From Corynebacterium callunae DSM 20147 (lineage in GTDB: Bacteria > Actinomycetota > Actinomycetes > Mycobacteriales > Mycobacteriaceae), in the NCBI RefSeq assembly GCF_000344785.1, contig NC_020506.1, forward strand, positions 2,480,001 to 2,544,000: 64,000 bases of DNA. The letters are read 5' to 3'. Shown here piece by piece: positions 24,010 to 33,288 of the stretch (position 1 is the stretch's first letter; every line of letters begins with the position of its first letter). A program made the translations under genes and the position numbers. The notes under the pieces are model-generated. The model was not told the DNA's origin. It saw only the letters and a list, made by a program, of their open reading frames with translations, and ran no database searches.

Positions 24010-24675
24010 CTACAGTGCTACGTCTTGGGTCAAAACCAAGACAATGGCGTCATTTCCTTCGGTTTCCTTAGGCAGAACGTCGGTACGCGCTACGGCAATG
24101 CCACCAACACGGTCCGCGAGTTCACGAGCAGCCTCTTCAGCAGCAGTATTACCTGGGGTGAAGTACACGGTGTTTTCTGGCACAACTACATCGGAAAGGT
24201 TGCCGGATTCTACGTGCTCATAGTCACCCTTGAGTTCATCAGCAACACGTGCTGCCAACTGTGGAACGGTGGAGTTATTAAGCACGTGCAGGGTGGTTAC
24301 CGGGGTACCTGCAGCATTAGCGGAACCAGCAGCACCGGTTGCACCAGCAGCAGGCGCACCTGCCGCAGCAGTTGCGGGAGCAGAAGTGTTAGCACCTGCA
24401 GCAACCGGCGCAGAACTAATTGGAGCAGCAGCTACGGAGCTTTGTGCGGGTGCTTGGGAAACAGCCGTTCCAGCGACAGTAGTTGGAGATTGGGTTTCGG
24501 TGGTGGCAACCGTTGAAGAATCGTCTTTGCTGGTCATTGACCAAAGTGCCCAGGCACCCAAAAGCACTGCTACTGCGATCAAAATCATGGCAAAACCACG
24601 CATGGGTAGCCCACCTGCGGCAGGGCCAGGGGTGGGAGTGGGATCCTGTGGAGAATTCTGCATGTCCGAAGTCAT
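24010..24675 (-). CDS. Membrane-anchored LytR C-terminal-domain protein (221 aa)
   Basis: A short cytoplasmic N-terminus is followed by one membrane helix (about 26-46, GFAMILIAVAVLLGAWALW). An Ala/Thr/Pro-rich extracytoplasmic linker runs to about residue 125. The LytR_C-type domain then starts at VTTLHVLNNSTVPQLAARVADEL, with VYFTPGNTAAEEAARELAD later. The domain is found at the end of LytR-CpsA-Psr enzymes that attach polymers to the wall. Here it stands alone with no catalytic LCP domain, so a wall-associated accessory role is inferred. It lies downstream of the DUF3263 gene in the same direction. Confidence 0.8.
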   Translation of the reverse strand: MTSDMQNSPQDPTPTPGPAAGGLPMRGFAMILIAVAVLLGAWALWSMTSKDDSSTVATTETQSPTTVAGTAVSQAPAQSSVAAAPISSAPVAAGANTSAPATAAAGAPAAGATGAAGSANAAGTPVTTLHVLNNSTVPQLAARVADELKGDYEHVESGNLSDVVVPENTVYFTPGNTAAEEAARELADRVGGIAVARTDVLPKETEGNDAIVLVLTQDVAL

Positions 24676-24680
24676 GGTGA

Positions 24681-24893
24681 TTAGTCTATCTTTCCAGCGC
24701 GTCGCCGTAACCTGGACACCAATGTTGGGTTTAGTTTCATGGCGTCGGGGGTATCAATAATGAGGTTAAGCCGCTGATAATAACGCACCGGGGCTATATC
24801 AAAAGTGGCCCGAATGGCCTCCTCTTTTGCACCTACACCGCGGGGTGCGGAGGCCTCAAAGTTGAGGATCTTTAAATCATCTGCGGATAGCAT
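24681..24893 (-). CDS. DUF3263 protein (70 aa)
   Basis: A small actinobacterial protein with the family pattern: LNFE at the start, GAKEEAIRATFDIAPVRYYQ as a helix-turn-helix-like core, RLNLIIDTP and a basic end VSRLRRRAGK. This suggests DNA binding. ATG at 24893 is chosen over ATG at 24911 because a TACAGT hexamer occupies exactly -12 to -7 relative to it, fitting leaderless transcription, and the longer form would overlap def. It ends five bases before the LytR_C gene. Confidence 0.75.
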   Translation of the reverse strand: MLSADDLKILNFEASAPRGVGAKEEAIRATFDIAPVRYYQRLNLIIDTPDAMKLNPTLVSRLRRRAGKID

Positions 24894-24896
24894 GCC

Positions 24897-24905
24897 TAAA
24901 CTGTA
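24897..24905. promoter_or_regulatory. Overlapping divergent -10 elements of the DUF3263 gene and def
   Basis: On the plus strand TAAACT (24897-24902) lies 7 bases before the def ATG. On the minus strand TACAGT (24905-24900) lies 6 bases before the DUF3263 ATG. The two start codons are only 16 bases apart, so both genes would be leaderless and the two promoters cannot be occupied at once. Confidence 0.55.
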
Positions 24906-24909
24906 AAGC

Positions 24910-25491
24910 ATGACTGTCCGACCAATTGTTATTTGTGGTGATCCTGTTCTCCACAACCCCACCGCACCTGTTACTGAAGATGTCTCTGAGCTGCAAGAAC
25001 TCATTGCAGATATGTTTGAAACCATGGATGTAGCCAATGGTGTGGGCCTTGCTGCCAACCAGATTGGTGTATCCAAGCGCATCTTTGTCTATGACTGCCC
25101 AGATGATGAAGGCAATATGCACAAGGGTTGTTTTATTAACCCAGTGTTAGAAACCTCGGAAATCCCCGAGACCATGCCCGCTGATGATGGCACCGATGAA
25201 GAAGGCTGCCTCTCAGTTCCTGGTGAAGGTTTCCCCACCGGCCGTGCTCATTGGGCTAAGGTTACTGGCCTGAATGAAAAGGGTGAGGAAGTTTCTGTTG
25301 AGGCTGAAGGTTTCTTGGCACGTTGCTTCCAACATGAGGTCGGCCACTTGGACGGTTTCCTTTATACCGATGTGCTTATTGGTCGCTGGAAGCGCATGGC
25401 AAAGAAGACCATTAAAGCCAATGGTTGGACTGAAGCTGGTTTGACCTGGATGCCAGGCGAAGATGAGGATCCTTTCGGGCATGACGCCTAG
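24910..25491 (+). CDS. def: Peptide deformylase (193 aa)
   Basis: Removes the formyl group from the N-terminal methionine of new proteins. All three signature motifs are present: [18 protein letters not shown] with the metal Cys, and QHEVGHLDG with the HExxH metal and catalytic residues. The C-terminal ~30 residues are an extra tail ([18 protein letters not shown]). The start is set by ATG 7 bases after TAAACT, suggesting a leaderless mRNA. The 3' end overlaps the N-acetylglutamate synthase gene. Confidence 0.95.
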   Translation: MTVRPIVICGDPVLHNPTAPVTEDVSELQELIADMFETMDVANGVGLAANQIGVSKRIFVYDCPDDEGNMHKGCFINPVLETSEIPETMPADDGTDEEGCLSVPGEGFPTGRAHWAKVTGLNEKGEEVSVEAEGFLARCFQHEVGHLDGFLYTDVLIGRWKRMAKKTIKANGWTEAGLTWMPGEDEDPFGHDA

Positions 25492-26497
25492 TCTTCCGCG
25501 TTTTCGCAGCCAGGAGCCTAAAATCGGCGATCGTATAGTTTTGCGGCGCCGTATTCCTGGAGCAACTCCTGAGGCAGTGCACTGGACCGATGTCATCGGA
25601 CACGTCTTAGGAGTGGATCCATTGGTGGTGCGGCCGCAGTCAATTGGTGGCATGCCCTCCGAGGCTGCGGAAATCACGGTGTCTGCCGAGCAAATTGAGG
25701 TCATCAAGATCCTCTCCCCGCGCACCATTCGTAATTCTGATATTCGGGCAGTGGAAGTTGCTACCGCCAAGGCTTTTCCAGGTTTGGTGCATGAATGGTC
25801 TAATGGCTGGTTGATGCGCGCCGGCGATGGCATTACGGAGCGTTCCAATTCTGCTTCCCCATTGGGGCCAAGTGTCGGATTTGAGTCGGTCCCCATGGCA
25901 GATATCGCGCGTTTTTATGCGGAGCATAATTTGCCAATGCGTCTGCATATTCCAGAGCGCATTGGCCGCCCCGCTCAAAAGGTGGTTGATGCGGCTCCAC
26001 AGGAGTGGATTATGGGCCCAGAGATTGTGGTTATGACCAAGTCTTTGGAGGCCATTCCGCAGCCTGAAATGCCAGCAGATTTGGAATTTAGTGTGGATGC
26101 GCAGCCAGATGCTGATTGGCTGAATATGTACCATTTCCGTGGACAGGCGCTGCCTCCGGAGGCTTTGGAATTATTGCGCACCCAGATTGAAGGACAGATG
26201 GGCTTTGGTCGTTTTACTACTCCAGCCGGTGAAACGGTGGCCATTACCCGTGCCACCATCACAGCCGCCGAGGAGCGTCACTTCTTGGGTTATTCAGCGG
26301 TTGAGGTTGCCCCTGCTTTTCGACGCCGGGGGCTGGGCACCGCGCTCGGCGCACTGATTCAGCAGTGGGGCGCCGAAATGGGTGCCACGGAGGCATATTT
26401 GCAGGTGGTAGCTCATAATGAGGCTGGAATTGGGCTTTATCATAAGCTCGGTTTCACCGAGCATCACCGCCACCGCTATGCGGAACACCGCCGTTAA
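25463..26497 (+). CDS. CG3035-family N-acetylglutamate synthase (about 344 aa)
   Basis: First step of arginine synthesis: acetyl-CoA plus glutamate to N-acetylglutamate. The protein has an N-terminal domain (about 1-90, with [12 protein letters not shown] and SPRTIRNSD) and a C-terminal GNAT domain. The acetyl-CoA loop is [18 protein letters not shown], and [20 protein letters not shown] follows. This architecture and the position next to def and xthA match the enzyme described as CG3035 in C. glutamicum. It overlaps def by 29 bases from ATG 25463, or by 11 from ATG 25481. Neither start has an ideal ribosome site, so the exact start is open. Confidence 0.8.
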   Translation: MRILSGMTPSLPRFRSQEPKIGDRIVLRRRIPGATPEAVHWTDVIGHVLGVDPLVVRPQSIGGMPSEAAEITVSAEQIEVIKILSPRTIRNSDIRAVEVATAKAFPGLVHEWSNGWLMRAGDGITERSNSASPLGPSVGFESVPMADIARFYAEHNLPMRLHIPERIGRPAQKVVDAAPQEWIMGPEIVVMTKSLEAIPQPEMPADLEFSVDAQPDADWLNMYHFRGQALPPEALELLRTQIEGQMGFGRFTTPAGETVAITRATITAAEERHFLGYSAVEVAPAFRRRGLGTALGALIQQWGAEMGATEAYLQVVAHNEAGIGLYHKLGFTEHHRHRYAEHRR

Positions 26498-26548
26498 CCT
26501 GGGGTACCCCAGGTGCCGGGGCGGCGTCGAAAAGCGCTATTCGACGCC
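26498..26548. terminator. Two adjacent dyads between the N-acetylglutamate synthase gene and xthA
   Basis: CCTGGGGTACCCCAGG (26498-26513) is a perfect 16-base palindrome beginning right after the stop codon. It is followed by the hairpin GGCGTCGAA-AAGCGCTA-TTCGACGCC (26523-26548). No T run follows either, so they may be a weak terminator or a protein site. The second contains the recurrent 11-mer CGTCGAAAAGC. Confidence 0.4.
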
Positions 26549-26588
26549 GACTCGGTTGCGCAATTTTAAAAGCGCTACTGTATAAGAC

Positions 26589-27380
26589 ATGCGCATTGTT
26601 AATTGGAACGTCAACTCAGCCCGCACCCGTGTGGACCGGATGGTCGACTTTTTGCTTCGCCATGATGTTGACGTGCTGGCAGTGCAGGAGACCAAGTGCA
26701 AAGATGAGCAATTTCCTTTTGAACGATTTACGGAGATTGGTTATGAAGTAGCCCATTTTGGGCTTAGCCAGTGGAATGGTGTGGCCATTATTTCCCGCGT
26801 GGGGATTACTGATGTTCAGACTCATTTCCCAGCTCAGCCTGGTTTCCACAAAGATCCCACCAAGGAACAAGACATTGAGGCTCGCGCCATTGGTGCACGC
26901 TGTGGCGGAGTGCAGGTGTGGAGCCTTTATGTGCCTAATGGCCGTGAAATTGCCGATCCACACTATGACTACAAACTGCGTTGGCTTTTTGCGCTGCGCA
27001 ATTATGTGGTGGATACCTTGGCGGAAAACTCGGCAGAGAAATTAGTGCTTTTAGGCGATTTCAACATTGCCCCCACTGATTTAGATGTGTGGGATGTGGC
27101 AGCTTTTGAGGGTAAAACCCATGTCACTGAGCCGGAACGTGCGGCCTTTGAAGCGCTTTTGGAGGCTGGCTTAAAGGCGACAACTCCCGGCCCTGGCACT
27201 TATACTTATTGGGATTATAAGGGCGCGCGTTTCCTTAAAGGCGAGGGCATGCGCATTGATTTCCAGCTCGCATCACCCGCACTTGCGGCCCTCGCAGGCC
27301 ACACCTTTGTTGATGCGGAAGAGCGTGCTGGTGAACAAGCCTCTGACCATGCTCCTGTAATTGTGGATTATTCGGTGTAA
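26589..27380 (+). CDS. xthA: Exodeoxyribonuclease III / AP endonuclease (263 aa)
   Basis: Base-excision repair nuclease of the exonuclease-endonuclease-phosphatase fold. Active-site blocks are all intact: NWNVNSARTR, LAVQETKCKDEQFP with the metal Glu, LVLLGDFNIAPTDLDVW with Asp and Asn, and SDHAPVIVDY with the catalytic Asp-His near the end. Length is normal for XthA. TACTGT lies 7 bases before the ATG, so a leaderless transcript is possible. The cardiolipin synthase gene starts five bases after the stop. Confidence 0.93.
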   Translation: MRIVNWNVNSARTRVDRMVDFLLRHDVDVLAVQETKCKDEQFPFERFTEIGYEVAHFGLSQWNGVAIISRVGITDVQTHFPAQPGFHKDPTKEQDIEARAIGARCGGVQVWSLYVPNGREIADPHYDYKLRWLFALRNYVVDTLAENSAEKLVLLGDFNIAPTDLDVWDVAAFEGKTHVTEPERAAFEALLEAGLKATTPGPGTYTYWDYKGARFLKGEGMRIDFQLASPALAALAGHTFVDAEERAGEQASDHAPVIVDYSV

Positions 27381-27384
27381 TGCA

Positions 27385-28902
27385 ATGTCTTTTGAGGTAA
27401 ATCTGGAACTATGGCAGTCCATAGGCCTCCTTATTGATTATTCAATTAAGATCCTGGCCATTGGATATGTTCCAGAGGGTCGCCGACCCAGTTCCTCAAC
27501 GGCTTGGTTGCTGGCAATTTTGTTAATCCCTTTCCTGGGCTTGCCACTATTCCTTTTGATGGGTTCGCCCTATATCAACCGTCGACGCCACCGCATTCAA
27601 CAAGAAGTTAATGATCTTATTGAAAATGTGCACGAGGATGTGCCCGATTCCCCAGTAGGCATGGAGCTTTCCCCGGAGCTGCGCTCTGTAATCCGCCTCA
27701 ATAGGCGCCTGACCAGCATGCCAGCATTAACAGGCGTTAATCACGGGGTGTATTCCGATTATCGGGAAACCCTCAACCGCATGACTGAAGTGGTAGATAG
27801 CGCCAAGCACTATGTGTATGTAGAGATCTACATTATGGCGTGGAGCCCGCTGACCAAACCATTTTTTGAATCTTTGGAACGTGCCGTGCAAAGAGGTGTA
27901 AAAGTGCGCCTACTTTTTGATCATGTAGGCAGCTGGAAATACCCCGGTTATCGGAAACTCAAAAAACAGCTCACCCTCATGGGTATCGATTGGTATCTCA
28001 TGTTGCCGCTACAGCCGTGGCGTCGTCGCTTCCGTCGCCCGGATCTGCGCAACCACCGCAAAATGCTCATTGTGGATGGGCACACCGGTTTTATTGGCTC
28101 CCAGAACATGATCGATCCCAGCTATTTGATGCGTCGTAATGTCAAAATTGGGCGTGAATGGATAGATGTCATGGTGGAGATGTCCGGCCCGATTGTTTCC
28201 TCTTTGGAAATGACTTTCGCTGGCGACTGGTTTGTGGAATCCAATGAAGCCTTGGATATTTCTGACCACCAAGAAGCGCATGAATCCACTCCAAATACTG
28301 ACCAAAAATCAGATACCAATGTGGTGCAGATTGTCCCCTCCGGGCCCGGATATACCACCGAGCCCAACCTGCGCATGTTCAACTCCATTGTGCACCACGC
28401 CAAAAAACGTTTGGTGCTGTGCAGCCCCTACTTCATCCCCGACGAATCCCTGCTGGAGGCCGTCACCTCTGCTTGTTATCGCGGGGTTCGGGTAGAACTT
28501 TTGGTCTCTGAACAGGCTGATCAATTTATGGTGGATCATGCCCAGTCTTCTTATTATCAAAGCCTGTTAGAGGCTGGGGTGATCATTTATCAATTCCCCA
28601 AGCCCACCGTGCTGCATTCCAAGTTTGTGCTGGCAGATCCCGATATTTCCGATGATCCTGCAGCTCCAGTATTGGAACCCCTAGGTGTAGTTGGGTCCTC
28701 CAATTTGGATATGCGCAGTTTTGGTTTGAATTACGAGGTCTCCATGATGATTGCCAAGGGCAATCTCATCCAAGACCTCAACAAGCTCACTGCTCAGTAC
28801 CAGGCCAAAAGCACCCGCCTGACCTTGGATAAATGGAATCAGCGCAGCTGGGGCCGACGTTATGTGGATAATGTCATGCGCTTGACCTCTGCCCTGCAAT
28901 AA
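27385..28902 (+). CDS. cls: Cardiolipin synthase (505 aa)
   Basis: Phospholipase-D-type enzyme making cardiolipin at the membrane. Two N-terminal helices (LLIDYSIKILAIGYV and WLLAILLIPFLGLPLFLLMG) are followed by two PLD domains. These have HKD motifs NHRKMLIVDGHTGFIGSQN (about residues 221-239) and LHSKFVLADP with GSSNLDMRS. A Gram-positive-style Cls layout of normal length. ATG at 27385 follows the xthA stop by five bases, and no strong ribosome site is visible. It converges with the Bcr/CflA gene, leaving 13 bases. Confidence 0.92.
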   Translation: MSFEVNLELWQSIGLLIDYSIKILAIGYVPEGRRPSSSTAWLLAILLIPFLGLPLFLLMGSPYINRRRHRIQQEVNDLIENVHEDVPDSPVGMELSPELRSVIRLNRRLTSMPALTGVNHGVYSDYRETLNRMTEVVDSAKHYVYVEIYIMAWSPLTKPFFESLERAVQRGVKVRLLFDHVGSWKYPGYRKLKKQLTLMGIDWYLMLPLQPWRRRFRRPDLRNHRKMLIVDGHTGFIGSQNMIDPSYLMRRNVKIGREWIDVMVEMSGPIVSSLEMTFAGDWFVESNEALDISDHQEAHESTPNTDQKSDTNVVQIVPSGPGYTTEPNLRMFNSIVHHAKKRLVLCSPYFIPDESLLEAVTSACYRGVRVELLVSEQADQFMVDHAQSSYYQSLLEAGVIIYQFPKPTVLHSKFVLADPDISDDPAAPVLEPLGVVGSSNLDMRSFGLNYEVSMMIAKGNLIQDLNKLTAQYQAKSTRLTLDKWNQRSWGRRYVDNVMRLTSALQ

Positions 28903-28915
28903 TTTCAGAGGTGTT

Positions 28916-30112
28916 TTAGGCCATCGTTGGTAAGCCTTTACGTCCTGCTAAGTAGGAAAATCCAAGGGCACACAAGGCAGAAATGGCCATTGCCAGCGCC
29001 ATTGTGAGGGCTTTATCTGAGCCCAAGCCGACCAAAGGACTAACCAGTGCTGCCATGGAAAATTGGGTAAATCCCAAAATGGCCGAGCCGGATCCCGCCC
29101 GAGCGCGCACAACTTCTGTGCCCAGTGCGGTGGCATTAGCCATAATCATCGGAATATGGGACATAAGTAGGAAAAGCAGCACCAAAAACAGTGGCGTCCA
29201 CTGCACAAAAAGCACCTCTAGCAGTAATAACAGGCAGAGAATAACAAAACTCAGCAGTACCGTGCGCATCACTTTATGCGCATGCACTTTTTGCAAAAGC
29301 CGTCGATTCACCATTCCGCCAATAATTAAGCCACAGGCATTTACTCCAAAAATCAGCGAAAATACACCCACTGACATTCCCATTTGAGTTTGAATAACAA
29401 AAGGGGAGGCCGAAATATAAGAAAAGAGCGCACCAAAGGCGAAAGCTAGAGTTAAAACATAAGCCAGGAATTGCCGGTTGCCCAGCACAAATGCGTAGTT
29501 AGCCAACATGCCTCGTACTCCGGCGGCGCTGCGTTCCTCCACCGGCTTAGATTCCCTAATACCAAAGATCACCACCATCAGTTGTGCCACGTTAATAAGC
29601 GCCAAGGTCCAAAAAATTCCGCGCCACCCCACATGTTCCACCAGCACCCCACCAAAAAGTGGGGCGGCCACCGGTGCCACACCTTGAATAATCATCAGCA
29701 GTGCAAAAGCCTGCGCAGCTTTTTTACCACGCGCCAGATCAGGCACGATCGCGCGTGAAATCACCACGCAGGCGCCACCGCCGAGACCCTGCAGGATTCG
29801 GGCAGCAATTAAAACGCTTATCGACGGCGCGACTGCACACAGCACACTAGCAATCAGCGCAGCTACCGCTCCGCCGATAAGAAGGCCTTTACGGCCTAAT
29901 TGATCTGAAATAGGTCCAATAATTAGTTGCCCAATAGCCATTCCCGCCATGAATGCTGAGAGTGTCAGCTGCACCAAGGGCGTCGTGGTATTTAGATCTG
30001 CAGCAATGCCTGGCATCGCCGGCAAATACATATCGGTGGATAGTGCAGGGCTTGCTGCTAGGAGGGCCAACCCCCAAATGAGGGGTGTGCTTAGTCGTTG
30101 TGGTGTTCTCAT
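28916..30112 (-). CDS. Bcr/CflA-family MFS drug exporter (398 aa)
   Basis: Twelve membrane helices with MFS signatures. The family-typical start is LLAASPALSTDMYLPAMPGI, with the TDMYLPA motif of Bcr/CflA exporters in helix 1. Motif A is GPISDQLGRKGLLIG between helices 2 and 3. Drug:H+ antiport is expected, substrates unknown. The ATG is preceded directly by GAGG, too close for a good ribosome site, so the start is uncertain. A 10-base inverted repeat 85 bases upstream (30197-30224) could be its operator. Confidence 0.85.
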   Translation of the reverse strand: MRTPQRLSTPLIWGLALLAASPALSTDMYLPAMPGIAADLNTTTPLVQLTLSAFMAGMAIGQLIIGPISDQLGRKGLLIGGAVAALIASVLCAVAPSISVLIAARILQGLGGGACVVISRAIVPDLARGKKAAQAFALLMIIQGVAPVAAPLFGGVLVEHVGWRGIFWTLALINVAQLMVVIFGIRESKPVEERSAAGVRGMLANYAFVLGNRQFLAYVLTLAFAFGALFSYISASPFVIQTQMGMSVGVFSLIFGVNACGLIIGGMVNRRLLQKVHAHKVMRTVLLSFVILCLLLLLEVLFVQWTPLFLVLLFLLMSHIPMIMANATALGTEVVRARAGSGSAILGFTQFSMAALVSPLVGLGSDKALTMALAMAISALCALGFSYLAGRKGLPTMA

Positions 30113-30196
30113 CCTCGGCCATACATTCCGTGAGTTTTTCTAAGGCTAAGTTAAAGAGGTTAATCGCTGCCTGAAATTGAGCCAACTAAAATGATG

Positions 30197-30224
30197 TTAT
30201 CTATCAATGAAAAGTGATAGATAA
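30197..30224. promoter_or_regulatory. Perfect 10-base inverted repeat in a divergent promoter region
   Basis: TTATCTATCA (30197-30206) and TGATAGATAA (30215-30224) with an 8-base spacer. It lies in the 278-base gap between the drug exporter gene (leftward) and the Na/Pi cotransporter gene (rightward). The form fits a dimeric regulator such as a TetR-type repressor, but no regulator gene is adjacent. The rest of the gap is A/T-rich, with possible -10 hexamers such as TAGAAT near 30330. Confidence 0.55.
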
Positions 30225-30390
30225 GGTAGCACCTTTTAAGCATCTGAGCTTCATGAATGCTTTGTTATTGGTTTGTTTACCCAAATGCAATGTAAGATTA
30301 AGATAAAACTTCGCGAGTGAATGCAATTAGAATGCCCCTCTCGATAATTTTTACCAATCATTTTCTATATCGTTAAGGGAGGGTCGCTGC

Positions 30391-31701
30391 GTGGCTAGCA
30401 GCTTTGAATTTGTCCAGCATCCGCGCCGCACCCTACCGCCCCCGATTCCAACCAATCAGGGTCCAGCAGCGGCATTTTTGCCTGGTACCTTTCACCCGAT
30501 AAATCCCAAGAACATAGCCGCCGGCCAAGACCAAGTTTTATTGTCTGGCTGGGGCAAGCTCGTTCGCTGGATCCTTGTTGTCATCGCAGTTTTTGCCATT
30601 AGCCTTGGCATTAACCTCATCTTGAATGGCGTGTATGCAACCGGCACCTCCACTGCCAACCGCATGTACCAATTCGCCCAAGATCCCCTCACCGGCTTGG
30701 CGATCGGCATTTTAGCCACAGCTTTGGTGCAATCATCTTCGACCACCACGACACTCACAGTCACAGCGGTGGGCTCGGGATTGGTCTCAGTTTCGGTGGC
30801 GGTTCCTTTAATTATCGGCGCCAATATCGGCACTTCCATCACCCCGATGCTGGTGGCCTTTTCCTATATTGGTGAACGCAGAGAATTCAAAAAAGCCTTT
30901 ACCACTGCAGCTATGCACTCTTGGTTTAATATTCTCACCGCAGCAGGATTCTTTGTTATGGAAATTCTTTTCCATCCACTCCGCAGCATTAGTGGTTATT
31001 TTGCCACTCTCCTTGCCGAAGATACTCCTGGTGTGGTTCCTACCAGCGAAATCATCACCAAGATTTTGAATCCTTTTGTCGAGGCAATCGGCATGCAAGG
31101 TTTGATCGGCAACGTGGGAAATCACAACCTGGCTGTCATTATCTGTTTGAGCCTTGGCACCCTGCTTATTCTGGTCTCTGTGCGAGTGATGAGTGCGCAA
31201 ATCCGCACCATTACCGCAGCAACCGCGACATCCATCATTGATAAATTGGTCAATACTGGTGGCAAAACTCGGGCGAGTGCCCGCTCCACCATTGTCAGCT
31301 TCGGAATGGGCCTGATTTTCACCTTCTTGGTTACAGCATCTTCTGTCACCGTGGCGTCTATGCAGCCAGTGGCGGTATCTGGAACCGTTAGGCGACGCCC
31401 CGTGTTGGCCGTAATTTTGGGCGCCAATGTGGGTACCACCTTCACCGCTCTTTTTGCCACCTTGGCCATTGTGAGCAGTCTCAGTGAATTTGCGATGCAG
31501 GCAGCCCTGGTACACACCATCATGAATGTGGTGGGAGCAGCCGTAGTGCTGTGTATTCCACAGCTCTCCCGCCAGCTGATTAGATTGTCCTCGGCAACTG
31601 CGCGCATTGCTTCACGCAGTTACGTCAGAACATTGATGATCATTTTTGGGCTGTATATCGCCCTGCCATCAATTGTGTTGGCCTGCTACACCCTGCGCTA
31701 A
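30391..31701 (+). CDS. Na/phosphate cotransporter family protein (436 aa)
   Basis: NptA/PF02690-type protein with a duplicated core. The first half has ATALVQSSSTTTTLTVTAVG, containing the QSSS substrate motif, and GANIGTSITPMLVAF. The second half has FLVTASSVTVASMQPVAVSG and GANVGTTFTALFATL. A ~60-residue cytoplasmic N-terminus precedes the first helix. GTG at 30391 is well supported by AAGGGAGGG seven bases upstream. Sodium-coupled phosphate uptake or export is the family role. Its last four bases overlap the convergent PhzF gene. Confidence 0.88.
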   Translation: MASSFEFVQHPRRTLPPPIPTNQGPAAAFLPGTFHPINPKNIAAGQDQVLLSGWGKLVRWILVVIAVFAISLGINLILNGVYATGTSTANRMYQFAQDPLTGLAIGILATALVQSSSTTTTLTVTAVGSGLVSVSVAVPLIIGANIGTSITPMLVAFSYIGERREFKKAFTTAAMHSWFNILTAAGFFVMEILFHPLRSISGYFATLLAEDTPGVVPTSEIITKILNPFVEAIGMQGLIGNVGNHNLAVIICLSLGTLLILVSVRVMSAQIRTITAATATSIIDKLVNTGGKTRASARSTIVSFGMGLIFTFLVTASSVTVASMQPVAVSGTVRRRPVLAVILGANVGTTFTALFATLAIVSSLSEFAMQAALVHTIMNVVGAAVVLCIPQLSRQLIRLSSATARIASRSYVRTLMIIFGLYIALPSIVLACYTLR

Positions 31702-32519
31702 AGTATGGCTTCGCCCCGGAAAATGGTACGCGTGCTGCCACCTACCCATACAGTTTCACCTGCAATGTCGATCATGATTTCTCCGGCGTGCTGAAGTTTT
31801 TGGCCCTGGGTAGCGCGATATCCAGCACCTGCTCTTCCTTCCCGCTGCAGCCATTGCGCAATAGAAGCATTGAGGCTGCCAGTTACTGGATCTTCCCCAA
31901 TTCCAGGGGCAAAGGCTCGTACCTCAAAAGCTGCCGGGGAACCAGCCGGATAAGCGCCCAAAAGTCCTGCCTTGGCCTCAGGGAAGCTAGAAAAATCGGG
32001 TTCTACGGCAAGTACTTCCTGAGCTGAAGCAAGCTCCACCACTGCCCAACCTGGCCCATTATCCACCCACTGGTGGCCGATGACGGACTCCGGTGACACC
32101 CCGAGAGCGCCGCATAGGCGCTGCAGGTGGGCGTCGAGAAGCGGTCCTTTTTTGATGGTTGGTGGTGCCTCAAAAGCAAGACCTTCGCTGGTGCGCACCC
32201 GCACTAAACCAGCGGCACATTCCTGAATAACAACGCCCTCTGTTTTGGGTTTGCCGCCGAGTTCGAGGAAAGCATGCGCGGTGCCGAGTGTGGGGTGGCC
32301 GGCGAAGGGAAGCTCGCCGGTGGGTGTAAAAATGCGGACGCGGTAGTCGGCATCTTTGGTGGTGGGCTCTAACAAAAACGTGGTTTCCGAAAGATTGGTC
32401 CAGCGTGCAATGCGCTGCATATCCTGCTCGCTGAGATCATCAGCTGCGGCGATGACCGCCAAAGGATTTCCCATCAAGGGCTCAGTGCCAAAGACATCTA
32501 CTTGGAAATAGGGTTTCAT
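31698..32519 (-). CDS. PhzF-family isomerase-like protein (273 aa)
   Basis: Diaminopimelate-epimerase fold of the PhzF family. It has the N-terminal VDVFGTEPLMGNPLAVI, the catalytic Glu segment TNLSETTFLLEP, and RIFTPTGELPFAGHPTLGTAH with the conserved GHPT. A second-half PGIGEDPVTGSLNASIAQWL follows. Length is normal. In vivo substrate unknown. It is the last gene of a minus-strand operon with the NUDIX and ABC genes, ten bases after the permease stop. Confidence 0.88.
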   Translation of the reverse strand: MKPYFQVDVFGTEPLMGNPLAVIAAADDLSEQDMQRIARWTNLSETTFLLEPTTKDADYRVRIFTPTGELPFAGHPTLGTAHAFLELGGKPKTEGVVIQECAAGLVRVRTSEGLAFEAPPTIKKGPLLDAHLQRLCGALGVSPESVIGHQWVDNGPGWAVVELASAQEVLAVEPDFSSFPEAKAGLLGAYPAGSPAAFEVRAFAPGIGEDPVTGSLNASIAQWLQREGRAGAGYRATQGQKLQHAGEIMIDIAGETVWVGGSTRTIFRGEAIL

Positions 32520-32529
32520 TTAAGCTCCT

Positions 32530-33288
32530 CTAGGCATCGCGCTTTTCGAGCACCACAATACCCAGGATAAATAGCACCACTGCCCACACCCCGAAGTACA
32601 GGCCACCCATCTCTACAGACCAGCCCGGATCAACCGACTGATAATTGGTGATAAAGCCATAAAGATTGGTGAAGGGGCCATATTTACCCACAAATTCTCC
32701 AATTCGGGGCAACAAAGACAAAAGATTTTCTAGCGCAAAATGCCACACCAATACCACTGCCACCGCACCTGCAGTGTGTTTAAGCAAAAGCGCAATTCCA
32801 GCGCAGAATGTAACCAGAAGTGCTGCTGCCAGCGGATACTGCCACATTATGCGACGCGCCTGCTCATCCTCCCACACCACCAGGATGGAGCTTGCGGTAT
32901 CTGAGGCTAGAGCTTTTGCCGTATAGAAGCACAGCAACACCGTGATAAAGGTAAGTACCACGGCAATGACCAAATAAAGCAGCCATTTTGCCACTGCCAC
33001 CTGCCATCTTTTAGGGGTGGCAAGAAAAGTCTGCTGTTGGAAGCCGAAGCGGAACTCGGTGGTGTACATCATGATCGCTTGAATCATGATCATCAAAAAG
33101 CCCAGCAGATAGAGGCCAGTTACGGTATTTCCGGCAAAGAGGAATACGGTGGCCAAGCTATCGCCGGTGGCCATCGTGCCAGCTAGGGCTGCGTATCCCA
33201 AACTAAAAAGCAAAAATAGTGCAGTAGTCCAGATAAAGGACTTGGTGGTAGATAGTTTGATCCACTCAGAACGAAGAGTATTAATCAT
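32530..33288 (-). CDS. ABC-2 type transporter permease (252 aa)
   Basis: About six membrane helices and the typical start MINTLRSEWIKLSTTKSFIWT of ABC-2 permeases that act on antibiotics or lipids. It starts on the base after the TAA of the ATPase gene, so the two form a transporter. Substrate unknown. Self-resistance or bacitracin-type export are common in the family. Confidence 0.85.
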   Translation of the reverse strand: MINTLRSEWIKLSTTKSFIWTTALFLLFSLGYAALAGTMATGDSLATVFLFAGNTVTGLYLLGFLMIMIQAIMMYTTEFRFGFQQQTFLATPKRWQVAVAKWLLYLVIAVVLTFITVLLCFYTAKALASDTASSILVVWEDEQARRIMWQYPLAAALLVTFCAGIALLLKHTAGAVAVVLVWHFALENLLSLLPRIGEFVGKYGPFTNLYGFITNYQSVDPGWSVEMGGLYFGVWAVVLFILGIVVLEKRDA

